Assembly (NCBI GenBank): GCA_040398525.1
Contig: JBBATY010000016.1
Span: 1 to 64,000 of the forward strand
Direction: 5' to 3'
Source: VFMC01 sp040398525
Lineage (GTDB): Bacteria; Actinomycetota; Acidimicrobiia; Acidimicrobiales; Ilumatobacteraceae
DNA: 64,000 bases
Positions 1 to 8,448 of the stretch are shown here, in pieces. The notes beneath the pieces are model-generated. The model was not told the origin of the DNA and did not search any database. It worked only from the letters and a program-made list of their open reading frames with translations. The position numbers were made by a program, and so were the translations under genes. The stretch's first letter is position 1. Each line of letters opens with the position of its first letter.

Positions 1-18
1 CCACTGACGAGGGTCAGA

Positions 19-498
19 TCACGGCGAGGAGGGGCGGCCGTGGCGGGCCAGGGCGGCGTTCGACCATTCGGGCCGTCCAGTGATCTCCGGGCCGAACCAC
101 GACGGCGGGCGGAACGCCGCGGCGGCCTGCTCGTCGTCGAACTCGACCTCGACGAGCACGAGCCCGGCGAGTGCCCCGAGGAAGCAGTCGACCTCGGCGA
201 CGGGCGCGCCGTCGCCTCCGAGCGCGACGCGATGGCGGATCTTGTCGACGCGTCGGCCGACGGTGTGCGGCCACAGGGCCTCGGCGTCCTCGGCCGGCAG
301 GGGCGCGTCGACCTCGGTGCGCACCAGGCCGGCGCCTGCCTTCACCGTGAGGGTGGCGGCCCCGCCGGAGAGCCGCAGCCGCACCGACACCGACCCCTCA
401 CCGGCCAGGTAGCCCTGGCGGATGCTCGTGCCCGGGCCCAGGTCGAGCGTGCTCGGGAGGTGGTCGGGGAGGAAACGGCGCTCGATCTCGGTCGTCAT
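19..498 (-). CDS. CYTH-domain protein
   Basis: 159-residue protein of the CYTH (CyaB/thiamine triphosphatase) superfamily, which acts on triphosphorylated substrates inside a metal-binding beta tunnel. The N-terminus reads MTTEIERRF, a version of the family ExExK signature with Arg in place of the final Lys (E4, E6, R8). Alternating basic and acidic strands follow (VSVRLRL, ATLTVKAG, VAEVDCFLG, LVLVEVEF), ending in an ExExEF-like strand, as in other CYTH proteins. The ATG at 498 is chosen because the family motif starts within four residues of it; the open frame runs further upstream without family similarity. The substrate cannot be told from sequence; the Lys-to-Arg change is the one oddity. 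Confidence 0.8.
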   Translation of the reverse strand: MTTEIERRFLPDHLPSTLDLGPGTSIRQGYLAGEGSVSVRLRLSGGAATLTVKAGAGLVRTEVDAPLPAEDAEALWPHTVGRRVDKIRHRVALGGDGAPVAEVDCFLGALAGLVLVEVEFDDEQAAAAFRPPSWFGPEITGRPEWSNAALARHGRPSSP

Positions 499-555
499 GG
501 CTGCGACGCAGTATGCCGCGGTGCCGGGTTGCGCAGGCCCTGGCATGCTGGAGCC

Positions 556-888
556 ATGACCGTCATCAAGATCAACGCGCTCGACGTCCCTGCCGAGATG
601 GGCGAGGAGGTGGCCCGGCGGTTCGCCGCCCGTGTCGGTGCCGTCGACGGCCACGACGGGTTCGAAGGCTTCGAGTTGCTCCGACCGACCGACTCGCGCA
701 CCACGTGGCTGGTGGTCACACGGTGGCGGGACGAGGCCGCCTTCGAGGCCTGGCGCACCTCGCCTGCGTTCGCCCACGGGCACCGCCCACCCGCTGCCGG
801 AGAGGGTGCACCCGCACCCGCAGCCGCACCGATGCCGATCCAGGCCGAGCTCTGGTCGTACGAGGTCACCGTCTCGTCGGCAGGCTGA
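556..888 (+). CDS. mhuD: MhuD-like haem-degrading monooxygenase
   Basis: 110-residue ferredoxin-like-fold protein of the antibiotic biosynthesis monooxygenase family, closely resembling mycobacterial MhuD, which opens haem to mycobilin and releases iron. The N-terminus VIKINALDVP, the RRFAAR segment, FEGFELLRP and the VVTRWRDEAAFEAW strand follow MhuD throughout. Asn7, Arg26 and Trp66 fall at the same numbers as the MhuD haem-site residues, and His74 aligns with the haem-ligating His75 after a one-residue shift. It lies divergent from the CYTH gene with 57 bp between. A CATGCT element 12 nt before the ATG resembles a weak -10 for a leaderless transcript. It is probably cytosolic and used for iron recovery or haem turnover. 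Confidence 0.85.
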   Translation: MTVIKINALDVPAEMGEEVARRFAARVGAVDGHDGFEGFELLRPTDSRTTWLVVTRWRDEAAFEAWRTSPAFAHGHRPPAAGEGAPAPAAAPMPIQAELWSYEVTVSSAG

Positions 889-906
889 GCGTCGACCCGG
901 GGCGGG

Positions 907-1473
907 TCAGTCCGTCCGCACACAGGCCGCCAACAGCGGGCCGTAGTGCTCGATGGGTGGGATCACCAGATCGGGGCACTTGCCGATGTCGTCGCAGCGC
1001 CGCAGCTCGACGGCGTCCATCGCATGGGGCACGGCCTCGAACGCCGCCACCTCCTGACGGGTCAGCGGACCTCCTTGGAGCTGCAGGCTGTGCACCGACG
1101 CAGGGGAGAGCTGGCCCAGGTAATCGGCGTCGACGGCGCAGAGGTACCGCTTCGCAGCGACGTGCAGGCGGATCGGCTCGGTGACCTCGGGGGGGAACCA
1201 GCGTGCCAGCCAGGCGGCCCCGGCCTCCTCGTGCACCGTGTCGATGCCGAAGTCGGCCGCATCGTCGGCCATCCCGTGGACGAGATGGCCGAGGTCGTGG
1301 AGCAGTGCCGCCACGACGAGCGGCGGTGCTGCGCCGCGGGACTCGGCGACCGCCGCGGTCTGCACCGCGTGCTCGGTCTGCGACACGGGCTCACCCAGGT
1401 ACGCCGCGTCACCCCGGTCGCGGAAGAGCGAGACGATCCGTTCGGCGACGGCCTCGGCGTCGATGCGGCTCAT
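907..1473 (-). CDS. tmpB: HD-domain mixed-valent di-iron oxygenase, PhnZ/TmpB-like
   Basis: 188-residue HD-domain protein of the PhnZ/TmpB type, mixed-valent di-iron oxygenases that cleave the C-P bond of 1-hydroxyphosphonates. The residues that bind iron and substrate in PhnZ are present at nearly the same numbers: Tyr25, Glu28, His35, His59-Asp60, His63, His81, His104, Lys108 and Asp161. The ATG overlaps the TGA of the upstream dioxygenase as ATGA, so the two are translationally coupled. A partner of the gamma-butyrobetaine-hydroxylase type is the arrangement of TmpA-TmpB, which converts 2-trimethylaminoethylphosphonate to glycine betaine and phosphate. The assignment to TmpB rather than PhnZ rests on that partner. 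HD phosphohydrolase activity is the less likely alternative. Confidence 0.8.
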   Translation of the reverse strand: MSRIDAEAVAERIVSLFRDRGDAAYLGEPVSQTEHAVQTAAVAESRGAAPPLVVAALLHDLGHLVHGMADDAADFGIDTVHEEAGAAWLARWFPPEVTEPIRLHVAAKRYLCAVDADYLGQLSPASVHSLQLQGGPLTRQEVAAFEAVPHAMDAVELRRCDDIGKCPDLVIPPIEHYGPLLAACVRTD

Positions 1474-2594
1474 CGTGGGGCCTCCCCAGTGTGGAGAAGT
1501 CGGCGTCGGAGCACGGCGATCGAGCTGCGCAGGCCGTCGATGTCGGCGTAGCAGCCCTGCAGGTGTCGGGTGCCCCCGGAGGAGTCGTAGGCGGTGCGGC
1601 CGTGCAGGACGCGCCGGTTGTCGACGATGAACAGGTCGCCGGGCTCGAGATGGATGCGCACCTGCAGCTGCGGGTCGTCGAGCATCCGGCACCACAGCGA
1701 GAAGGCGTCGTACCAGGCGACCAGCTCGTCGGCGGCCATGTCGGGCGGTGCCATCGAGCGGCTGTTGCAGCGCACGGCGCGCACCCCGCCCCACGGGTCG
1801 AGCTCGACGAGTGGCGCTGAGGCGCGCAGCTCGGCGTCGTCGTCGGCGTAGACGAAGTCGACGGGTCGGCTCGCCAACAGGGCGAAGCCCTCGGGTCGAG
1901 CGGCGCGCACCTCGGCCGCGACCCGGAAGCCGTCGACGAGCACGTTGTCGCCACCGCCGGCGCTCGACTGGAGGCAGTGGAGCAGCTGCAGCGTCGGGAC
2001 CGGGTCGCGGTAGGGGTTGTCGGTGTGCGCAGGAAGGCCGAGCGAGGAGTTGGCGAGGTTGGCGGGGTCGACCACGGCGCGGACGTCGAACCAGCGGCCA
2101 TAGTTGGTGGTGCGCACATGGGCGAACAGCTCGGCCACGCGGGCCACCTCGCCGTCGGAGACCGGTACCCCGCGGAGCACGCCGAACCCGAGGCGGTCGA
2201 CCCCGACGAGCCAGTCGAGCATCACGTGCGGCTGACTGCAGATCGCAGCGTGGTCGGCGGTCGGCATGCGGGGGGTGATCGATGCGTCCCAGAGCTCGGG
2301 CGCGTCGCGTGTCGGCGCGCGGGGTGAACCGAGCTCGGCGAGGTGGTATCGGCTGCGGTGGTGGTCGGGCGACCACACGATCTCGAGCTCGTCGCCGTCG
2401 AGCGAGACGCTGACCGGGTGCACATCGGGCGCGATGGTGGCGGCATCGAGCAGACGTTGGCCACTCGGGTGCACGCACGTGGCGCACGGGCAATGGTGGC
2501 GCAGCCACTGGTGGGGGAGCGGCCGCGGAGTGAGCGGATGGTCGACGATGGTCCATCGCCGGTCGAGGTCGGTCTCGGTCGTTGCCCTCCGCAT
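1470..2594 (-). CDS. tmpA: Fe(II)/2-oxoglutarate dioxygenase, TmpA/gamma-butyrobetaine hydroxylase-like
   Basis: 374-residue protein with the two-part layout of gamma-butyrobetaine hydroxylases. A small N-terminal zinc domain has Cys35, Cys37 and Cys40 in HHCPCATCVHPSGQ, spaced as in human BBOX1. A TauD-like jelly roll follows, with the HTD iron motif at His190/Asp192 and a distal HGRTAY segment near the C-terminus. Coupled by ATGA overlap to a PhnZ/TmpB-like oxygenase, it most likely hydroxylates the alpha carbon of a quaternary-ammonium phosphonate. The ATG at 2594 is used because the zinc domain begins about 30 residues later; a TACACC element 13 nt upstream is a weak -10. True carnitine-pathway hydroxylase is the alternative if the neighbour is ignored. 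Confidence 0.8.
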   Translation of the reverse strand: MRRATTETDLDRRWTIVDHPLTPRPLPHQWLRHHCPCATCVHPSGQRLLDAATIAPDVHPVSVSLDGDELEIVWSPDHHRSRYHLAELGSPRAPTRDAPELWDASITPRMPTADHAAICSQPHVMLDWLVGVDRLGFGVLRGVPVSDGEVARVAELFAHVRTTNYGRWFDVRAVVDPANLANSSLGLPAHTDNPYRDPVPTLQLLHCLQSSAGGGDNVLVDGFRVAAEVRAARPEGFALLASRPVDFVYADDDAELRASAPLVELDPWGGVRAVRCNSRSMAPPDMAADELVAWYDAFSLWCRMLDDPQLQVRIHLEPGDLFIVDNRRVLHGRTAYDSSGGTRHLQGCYADIDGLRSSIAVLRRRLLHTGEAPR

Positions 2595-2663
2595 GCCATC
2601 AGGTGTAGCACCTCGGGTGGTGCGCGCAGCGCCGGGCACGGCCCACGACGGGCCGGGACGCGG

Positions 2664-2709
2664 CACCGGCCGGGCAGTGGGCCTGGCTGAGCCCACCGCC
2701 CGGCCGGTG
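2664..2709 (-). terminator. Hairpin downstream of the aquaporin gene
   Basis: Two 19-nt arms (2664-2682 and 2691-2709) pair at 18 of 19 positions around an 8-nt loop, starting 22 nt after the aquaporin stop codon. No U-tract follows on the minus strand, so this is a strong GC hairpin of the kind common in high-GC actinomycetes rather than a textbook intrinsic terminator. Confidence 0.65.
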
Positions 2710-2731
2710 ACCGGGTGACCGTGTGTCGGGG

Positions 2732-3460
2732 TCAGTCCTTGTCGGGGGCCAGCCAGCTGTAGGCCAGGCCGGCGAGCACGGCGCCCACGATGGGGGCGAC
2801 GATGAACACCCACAGCTGCGACAGGGCGTCGCCGCCCTCGAATAGCGCCGGGGCGATCGAGCGGGCCGGGTTCACCGAGGTGTTGCTGATCGGGATGCTG
2901 ATCAGGTGGATGAGCACCAGGGCGAGGCCGATGGCCAGGCCGCCGAAGCCGGCGGCCGCCTTCTTGTGGGTGGCGCCGAGGATGATGATGAGGAACATGA
3001 ACGTCAGCACCACCTCGGCCACGATGACCGCGCCGAGGCTGTACAGGCCACGGTCGTCGCCGTAGCCGTTCGAGGCCAACTTGCCCACACCCTTCTCCCA
3101 GCCGGCGTTGCCGCTGACGATCACCCAGATGGCGAGGATGGCGAGGATGCCACCGACGATCTGGGCGATGATGTACGGGCCGGCGTCCTTCGCGTTGAAC
3201 CGCTTGGCAGCCACCAGGCCGAGGGTGACGGCCGGGTTGAAGTGGCCGCCCGAGATGTGGCCGAGCGCGTAGGCGCCGGTGACGACGGTGAGACCGAAGG
3301 CGAGCGACACGCCAGTGAGGCCGACACCGCTGCTCCAGCCGTCTGCATTGTCGGTGCCGCGGGTGATGATGGCGAACACGGCCGTGCCGCACCCGCCCAA
3401 CACCAGCCAGAACGTGCCGATGAGTTCAGCGACGACGCGTCGCTGCATTCCTTGATCCAT
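2732..3460 (-). CDS. aqpZ: Aquaporin Z-like water channel
   Basis: 242-residue MIP-family channel with six predicted membrane segments and both half-helix signatures, HFNPAV and SVNPAR. The residue after the second NPA is Arg, as in the selectivity filter of the family, and the loop before the first NPA is ALGHISGGH, typical of the AqpZ branch. It should pass water across the cytoplasmic membrane; glycerol channels usually have an Asp five residues after the second NPA, where this protein has Ile. The ATG at 3460 is preceded by GGGAG six bases upstream, which fixes the start. It is divergent from the subtilase gene across 247 bp holding two palindromes. Confidence 0.9.
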   Translation of the reverse strand: MDQGMQRRVVAELIGTFWLVLGGCGTAVFAIITRGTDNADGWSSGVGLTGVSLAFGLTVVTGAYALGHISGGHFNPAVTLGLVAAKRFNAKDAGPYIIAQIVGGILAILAIWVIVSGNAGWEKGVGKLASNGYGDDRGLYSLGAVIVAEVVLTFMFLIIILGATHKKAAAGFGGLAIGLALVLIHLISIPISNTSVNPARSIAPALFEGGDALSQLWVFIVAPIVGAVLAGLAYSWLAPDKD

Positions 3461-3518
3461 GATGACTCCCTGTTCGTGGATGTTGGTACGGCCCGTGGCT
3501 GCAACCCCCGGTTCGCCC

Positions 3519-3534
3519 GGTGCCGATCGGCACC
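3519..3534. promoter_or_regulatory. 16-bp perfect palindrome in the aquaporin/subtilase divergent region
   Basis: GGTGCCGATCGGCACC is fully self-complementary and lies 59 bp upstream of the aquaporin start in a divergent intergenic region. It has the form of a dimeric-regulator operator; no regulator gene is adjacent. Confidence 0.4.
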
Positions 3535-3576
3535 ATAGTCCGAGGAACTTGTGCCCTTGTGCGATGCAGACGGCAG

Positions 3577-3606
3577 CGGTGACGTTGCGCTCTATCGACG
3601 TCACCG
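3577..3606. promoter_or_regulatory. Inverted repeat upstream of the subtilase gene
   Basis: Perfect 9-bp arms CGGTGACGT (3577-3585) and ACGTCACCG (3598-3606) with a 12-nt spacer, about 100 bp before the subtilase start. The symmetry suggests a protein-binding site; the regulator is unknown. Confidence 0.35.
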
Positions 3607-3707
3607 GGGGAAATGCTGCGAAACGCTTGCGTCGGGGTCGCGTCGCCCGGACTGTGTTGAACGTGACTTCGGCCGGTCGGGTCTCGTTCAGGAGCCGCCA
3701 CTCCTGG

Positions 3708-6281
3708 ATGAGACTCCCGGTCGTGTCATGTCTGTTCGCCGCGATGGCGACCGCGGGCGTGCCGGTGGGTGCTGCATCACCCACCGGGCACCCGCCCTCG
3801 GCCCCGGCGGACGTAGCGCTCTTCTCGATGGACGGCCTGGTGGAGACCGACGAGATCATCGTCCGTGTCGAGCGTGGCGTCGCTCGGGCCGCAGTGTCGG
3901 CCGACGTGGAGGACGCAGCCTCAGCGGTCGACAGCGAGGTCGTCGGTGTGCGTGCCGCAGCCAGCGTGGCCGACACCTACCTCGTGACCCTCTCCGAGCC
4001 GATCGGCGCCGATGCGATGGTCGACGTCGTCGCCGAGATCGAACGGGATCCGGACGTGGTGTACGCCGAACCGAATGTCCGGGCACGCACCCAACTGGTG
4101 CCGGACGACCCGAGCTTCGCGTCGGGCCAGTGGAGCCTTCGCCAGCCCCAGATCGGCACCTACGGGGTGAACGCGGCAGCGGCGTGGGATGTCACCACCG
4201 GGTCGGCCTCGGCGAACGTCGCTGTGCTCGACACCGGATCGCTCGCCCACCCCGACATGGTGGGTCGGTTCAGCGGTGGGTACGACTTCGTCAGCGGCTC
4301 GAACTCGAACGACGGCGGCGGGCGCGACACCGATCCGAGCGATCCGGGCGACTGGTGCGGTACGGGGCCTAGCTCGTGGCACGGCCTCCACGTCGCGGGC
4401 ACGATCGGCGCGGCCTCCGACAACGGTGTGGGCGTGGCCGGGCTCGACTGGTCGGCCCGCATCGTGCCGGTGCGCGTCCTCGGCACCTGCACCGGGAGCC
4501 TGCTCGACATCGCCGACGGTCTGCGCTGGGCAGCCGGGTTGGCGGTGTCCGGTGTGCCGGCGAACACGGCCCCTGCCAAGGTGCTCAACCTGAGCCTCGG
4601 AGGGTCGGGGGCCTGCCCGGTGACGTTCCAGTCGGCCGTCGACGACGTCACCGCTGCCGGTGCGGTCGTCGTCGCAGCGGCGGGCAACCAGAGCGGCGAC
4701 GTCAGCAACGTCTGGCCGGCGAACTGCGACGACGTCATCACCGTCGGCGCCACCAACCGCGTGGGCAGCCTGGCCAGCTACAGCAACTTCGGCGCCGCGG
4801 TCGACATCGCTGCGCCAGGAGGCGACAGCGACGGCTCGGGCGCCATCCTGTCGACCGGGAATGCAGGTGCCACCACACCTGGCGCGAACACCTACACCTC
4901 CAAGGCGGGCACGAGCATGGCGACACCGCACGTGTCGGGCGTGCTGTCGCTGATGCTGTCGATCGATCCGTCGCTGACCCCGGCCCAGCTGCTGGCGGTG
5001 TTGCAGTCGACGGCGACGCCGTTCCCGTTCGGTAGCAGTTGCACGACCGGGATCTGCGGTGCAGGGATCGTCGATGCTGCCGCCGCCGTGCAGACCATCG
5101 CCGGGCTGCCGACGACGGTGCCGGCCTTCGTGCCCATCGAGCCCGTGCGCCTCGTCGAGACCCGTCCCAGCGAGCCCGCCGGAGCCGTGGTGGTCGAGAC
5201 ACGCCGCTACGGCGGGGCCGCCGGCTTCCTCGAGATCCCCGTGACGGCGGTCGCCGGCATCCCTGCACAAGGTGTCGGTGCTGTGGCCCTGAACGTCACG
5301 GCTACCGATCCGACCGGATCCGGGTACGTGAGCGTCTACCCCTGTGGCGCGGCGCCCACGGCGTCGAACCTGAACTTCGATGCGGGCGACACGGTGCCGA
5401 ACGTCGTCATCGCCCAAGTCTCCGATGTCGGGACGGTGTGCCTCGACGCCCCGACGTCGACCCACCTCGTCGTCGATGCGAACGGGTGGTTCGGCAGTGG
5501 CTCGGGGTTCGAGCCCGTCACCCCGGCGCGCCTGCTCGAGACGCGCACGGGCAACCCCTCGTTCATCACGATCGACGGTCTGTTCCAAGGTGGCGGCATG
5601 GTGGGTGCGGGGCAGGTCCTCACCCTGCAGGTCGCCGGACGGGGTGGTGTGGCTGCAGATGCGTCGGCGGTGGCGCTGAACGTGACCGCCACCCAGCCGA
5701 CCGGCGGCGGATACGTGACGGTCTACCCCTGCGACGCCACCAGGCCGACCGCATCCAACCTCAACTACACCGCTGGCGACACGGTGCCCAACGCGGTCGT
5801 CGTGCGGCTCTCGTCTGCCGGGACCGTCTGTCTCTACACCCTGCGCGCCACGCACTTGCTCGTCGATGTCAACGGCTGGTTCACCTCGTCGGCGGACCTC
5901 GAGCCGGTGGTGCCGGCCCGCTTGCTCGAGACGCGCACGGGCAACGCCGAGTTCCGCACCATCGACCGACTGGCCGAGGGCATCGGCGTGCTGCAGGCGG
6001 GCACGCCGTTGGAGCTCCAGGTGGCAGGCCGCGGTGGTGTGGCGGCCGATGCGGCGGCGGCGGTGCTGAACGTGACGGTGACGCAACCGGCAGGGGGCGG
6101 GTACCTCACGGCCTACCCGTGCGACGGGGCCCGGCCGCTCGCCTCGAACCTCAACTTCGTGGCCGGTCAGACAGTGCCCAATGCGGTCGTGGTGCAACTG
6201 TCGGCCGACGGCACGGTGTGCCTCTACTCGGTTGCTGCCACGCACCTGGTGGTCGATGTGAACGGTTGGTTCATGCCCTGA
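3708..6281 (+). CDS. Secreted S8 subtilisin-like serine protease with three C-terminal repeats
   Basis: 857-residue exported protease. A signal peptide (MRLPVVSCLFAAMATAG) is followed by a roughly 130-residue propeptide-like region, then a subtilase domain with the complete triad: Asp175 in LDTGS, His225 in WHGLHVAG and Ser403 in GTSMATPHVSG. From about residue 475 there are three repeats of roughly 130 residues, each opening with a P-x-RLLETR-type motif and closing with V-D-x-NGWF. This repeat is widespread on actinomycete surface proteins and probably mediates substrate or wall binding. The ATG at 3708 is chosen because it begins the signal peptide; the open frame extends 83 codons further upstream. 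The substrate is unknown. Confidence 0.88.
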   Translation: MRLPVVSCLFAAMATAGVPVGAASPTGHPPSAPADVALFSMDGLVETDEIIVRVERGVARAAVSADVEDAASAVDSEVVGVRAAASVADTYLVTLSEPIGADAMVDVVAEIERDPDVVYAEPNVRARTQLVPDDPSFASGQWSLRQPQIGTYGVNAAAAWDVTTGSASANVAVLDTGSLAHPDMVGRFSGGYDFVSGSNSNDGGGRDTDPSDPGDWCGTGPSSWHGLHVAGTIGAASDNGVGVAGLDWSARIVPVRVLGTCTGSLLDIADGLRWAAGLAVSGVPANTAPAKVLNLSLGGSGACPVTFQSAVDDVTAAGAVVVAAAGNQSGDVSNVWPANCDDVITVGATNRVGSLASYSNFGAAVDIAAPGGDSDGSGAILSTGNAGATTPGANTYTSKAGTSMATPHVSGVLSLMLSIDPSLTPAQLLAVLQSTATPFPFGSSCTTGICGAGIVDAAAAVQTIAGLPTTVPAFVPIEPVRLVETRPSEPAGAVVVETRRYGGAAGFLEIPVTAVAGIPAQGVGAVALNVTATDPTGSGYVSVYPCGAAPTASNLNFDAGDTVPNVVIAQVSDVGTVCLDAPTSTHLVVDANGWFGSGSGFEPVTPARLLETRTGNPSFITIDGLFQGGGMVGAGQVLTLQVAGRGGVAADASAVALNVTATQPTGGGYVTVYPCDATRPTASNLNYTAGDTVPNAVVVRLSSAGTVCLYTLRATHLLVDVNGWFTSSADLEPVVPARLLETRTGNAEFRTIDRLAEGIGVLQAGTPLELQVAGRGGVAADAAAAVLNVTVTQPAGGGYLTAYPCDGARPLASNLNFVAGQTVPNAVVVQLSADGTVCLYSVAATHLVVDVNGWFMP

Positions 6282-6330
6282 CCCGACAGGATCTTGTGGC
6301 ATAAGTTCTGTCAAATGCTACGGTGGGCCG

Positions 6331-7152
6331 ATGAAGATCACCCTGCTCGGCACCGGTAGCCCACTGCCCGACCCGCGTCGTGCGGGTCCGGCGACCCTGG
6401 TGTCGACGTCGTCGGCACACCTGCTCGTCGACTGCGGCCGGGCCGTGGTGATGCGGCTCGTCGGTGCCGGGGTGGTGCCACCGATGCTCAGCGCGGTCCT
6501 GCTCACCCACCTGCACAGCGACCACCTCACCGATCTGAACGATGTGATCACCACCCGGTGGGTGATGAGCCCTGTGCCGACGCCGTTGCGGATCTTCGGC
6601 CCGCCGCGCACTGCCGAGGTGGTGGAGGCGACGCTGGCGGCGCTGGCGCCCGACATCAGCTACCGACTCGACCACCATGCCGATCTGACGTGGCGTCCCG
6701 AGGTCGAGGTGACCGAGGTGGCGCCCGGTGACGTGCTCGAGATCGCTGGCGCGACCATCCGCGTCGCTGCCACCGACCATCGGCCCGTCGAGCCGACCGT
6801 GGCATATCGGGTCGAGGCGGACGGGCGTGCTGTCGTGCTGGGCGGCGACGGGGTTCCGTGCGCGTCCCTCGACGAGCTCTGTGCTGGTGCGGACGCGTAC
6901 GTGCAGACGGTGCTGCGCGACGACCTGGTGCGGATGGTGCCCAACCCGCGGTTCCTCGACATCCTCGACTACCACTCGACGGTGGCCGATGCTGCCCAGA
7001 CCGCAACTCGGGCCGGCGTCGGCACGTTGGTGCTCACCCACTACGTGCCGCCGCTCCAGCCCGGCCAGGAGGACGAGTGGCGTGCCATGGCGGCGGCGCA
7101 CTTCGCCGGCCCCGTGGTGCTCGGCGACGATCTGACGTCCGTCGAGGTGTGA
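6331..7152 (+). CDS. MBL-fold metallohydrolase, RNase Z-like
   Basis: 273-residue metallo-beta-lactamase-fold hydrolase. The N-terminal MKITLLGTGSPLP strand and the zinc motif HLHSDH (His60, His62, Asp64, His65) are those of the RNase Z/ElaC-like group, with later metal-site candidates in TDHRP, GGDGV and LTHYV. The flexible arm of true RNase Z is not evident, so tRNA 3'-end processing is not assumed; many relatives are uncharacterised hydrolases. A paralogue lies at 16632-17504. TACGGT sits 12 nt before the ATG with no ribosome-binding site, suggesting a leaderless transcript. The next gene starts 25 bp downstream and may be co-transcribed. Confidence 0.8.
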   Translation: MKITLLGTGSPLPDPRRAGPATLVSTSSAHLLVDCGRAVVMRLVGAGVVPPMLSAVLLTHLHSDHLTDLNDVITTRWVMSPVPTPLRIFGPPRTAEVVEATLAALAPDISYRLDHHADLTWRPEVEVTEVAPGDVLEIAGATIRVAATDHRPVEPTVAYRVEADGRAVVLGGDGVPCASLDELCAGADAYVQTVLRDDLVRMVPNPRFLDILDYHSTVADAAQTATRAGVGTLVLTHYVPPLQPGQEDEWRAMAAAHFAGPVVLGDDLTSVEV

Positions 7153-7177
7153 GCACCCGCTCTGCGACGATGGTGAG

Positions 7178-8416
7178 GTGACCGCGTCGGACATCCCGCT
7201 CGAACGACGTCCGGCGATCGACGTCGTGCGGGTCGGTGCGCTGGTGGCCGTCGTGGTCGGGCACCTGCTGATGGCCGTGGTCGACCAGGGGCCTGACGGG
7301 GCGGTCCGCGGGGTGAACCTGCTCGAGCTCGAACCCGGGTGGAGATGGCTGACGCTGCTCTCGCCGATGCCGCTGTTCTTCGCAGCGGGGGGGTGGGCGA
7401 ACGCGACGTCGTCGGCGCCGGCTGCGGCCCGACGGCTACGCCCGATCGTCGGCCTGGCCGCCGTGGTGGTCGGCCTCTGGTACCTGCCCGCCGTGGTCGA
7501 GCTCGCACTCCAGGGGGAGCGGGGAGTGCTGGGCGACGGCGCCCGCCTCGCCACCCAGCCGGTCTGGTTCCTCGCGGCCTATGTGCCCTTCGCTGCGGGT
7601 GGGGGCTGGTTGGCGCGATGCGCCCGCCGGCCGGTGTGGAGCATCGGGGCCTGCGTGGCGCTGCTGGCGCTGGCCGATGCGGCCCGCTTCGCGTTCGACG
7701 CGAGCGATCTGGTGGGTTGGGTCGGCTTCCTGCCGGCCTGGGCGGTGCCCTGGCTGCTCGGGGCGTGGTGGCGGCAGGCTGTCGGCCAGCGGAGCGATGT
7801 GCGGCGCTTCGAGTTGGGTCGCGGTGCAGCGCTCGCCGGTGGGGCTCTCCTGCTCGGTGCGGCGCTCGTTCGCTGGGCGGGTTACTCGCCGACGCTCGTC
7901 GACGCGGTTCCCGGCGATCGCTCGAACACCACGCCGCCGACGTCGTTCACGGCGGTGGCCGCGGTCGGTCAGGTCGGGCTGCTGATGATGGTGGCCGGGG
8001 CGCTCGACCGGTGGGGTGCGCGATGGCGCACGGTCGTCGACCGGGCAGCCGCAGTGTCGGTCCCGGTGTACCTGTGGCACCTCACCGCCCTCGCACTGTG
8101 CAGCGGGCTCGTCGCGGTCGGCATGCCGGTCCCCGAGCGGCTCACGGTCGGGTGGTGGCTCACCCGCCCGCTCTGGTGGGCAGCGGTCCTCGCCGTCACC
8201 GGGCTGCTGGTGGTGCTCACCGCCCGCGGCCGTGCGATGCTCGAACGACACCGTCGGCACGTGCCGCCGCCGTCGGGGGCCGGCCCGATGTGGATCGGCG
8301 TCGTCCTTGCGGCGGCAGGTGCAGCCATGGTGGGGCTGCGCGGACCCGCATCGGTTGGGCTTGCAGCGGCGGCGCTCGCCGCGCTGAGTGCAGGGTGGCG
8401 GATGCTGCGGACCTGA
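7178..8416 (+). CDS. Acyltransferase family 3 membrane protein
   Basis: 412-residue integral membrane protein with about ten hydrophobic helices. The N-terminus (RRPAIDVVRVGALVAVVVGH) carries the R-x-x-x-DxxR and conserved His pattern of acyltransferase-3 proteins such as OafA, which O-acylate surface sugars or other envelope acceptors using cytoplasmic acyl-CoA. The second conserved region around YLWHLTAL also fits. The GTG start at 7178 follows a GGTGAGG stretch and is the first start that includes the whole family N-terminus. The acceptor is unknown; a surface glycan is a reasonable guess given the nearby carbohydrate genes, but this is inference. Confidence 0.75.
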   Translation: MTASDIPLERRPAIDVVRVGALVAVVVGHLLMAVVDQGPDGAVRGVNLLELEPGWRWLTLLSPMPLFFAAGGWANATSSAPAAARRLRPIVGLAAVVVGLWYLPAVVELALQGERGVLGDGARLATQPVWFLAAYVPFAAGGGWLARCARRPVWSIGACVALLALADAARFAFDASDLVGWVGFLPAWAVPWLLGAWWRQAVGQRSDVRRFELGRGAALAGGALLLGAALVRWAGYSPTLVDAVPGDRSNTTPPTSFTAVAAVGQVGLLMMVAGALDRWGARWRTVVDRAAAVSVPVYLWHLTALALCSGLVAVGMPVPERLTVGWWLTRPLWWAAVLAVTGLLVVLTARGRAMLERHRRHVPPPSGAGPMWIGVVLAAAGAAMVGLRGPASVGLAAAALAALSAGWRMLRT

Positions 8417-8420
8417 GCGA

Positions 8421-8440
8421 CCGGGCTGTCTGCTGCCCGG
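8421..8440. terminator. Short hairpin between convergent genes
   Basis: CCGGGC (8421-8426) pairs with GCCCGG (8435-8440) in the 32-bp gap between the convergent acyltransferase and GH130 genes. There is no U-tract; a shared bidirectional terminator is plausible. Confidence 0.4.
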
Positions 8441-8448
8441 CCGACCGC

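Noticed and set aside
3921..6314. 797-codon open frame antisense to the subtilase
   Set aside because: Composition is His/Arg/Gly-rich with no family similarity; it is a shadow of the GC-biased codon pattern of the real gene.
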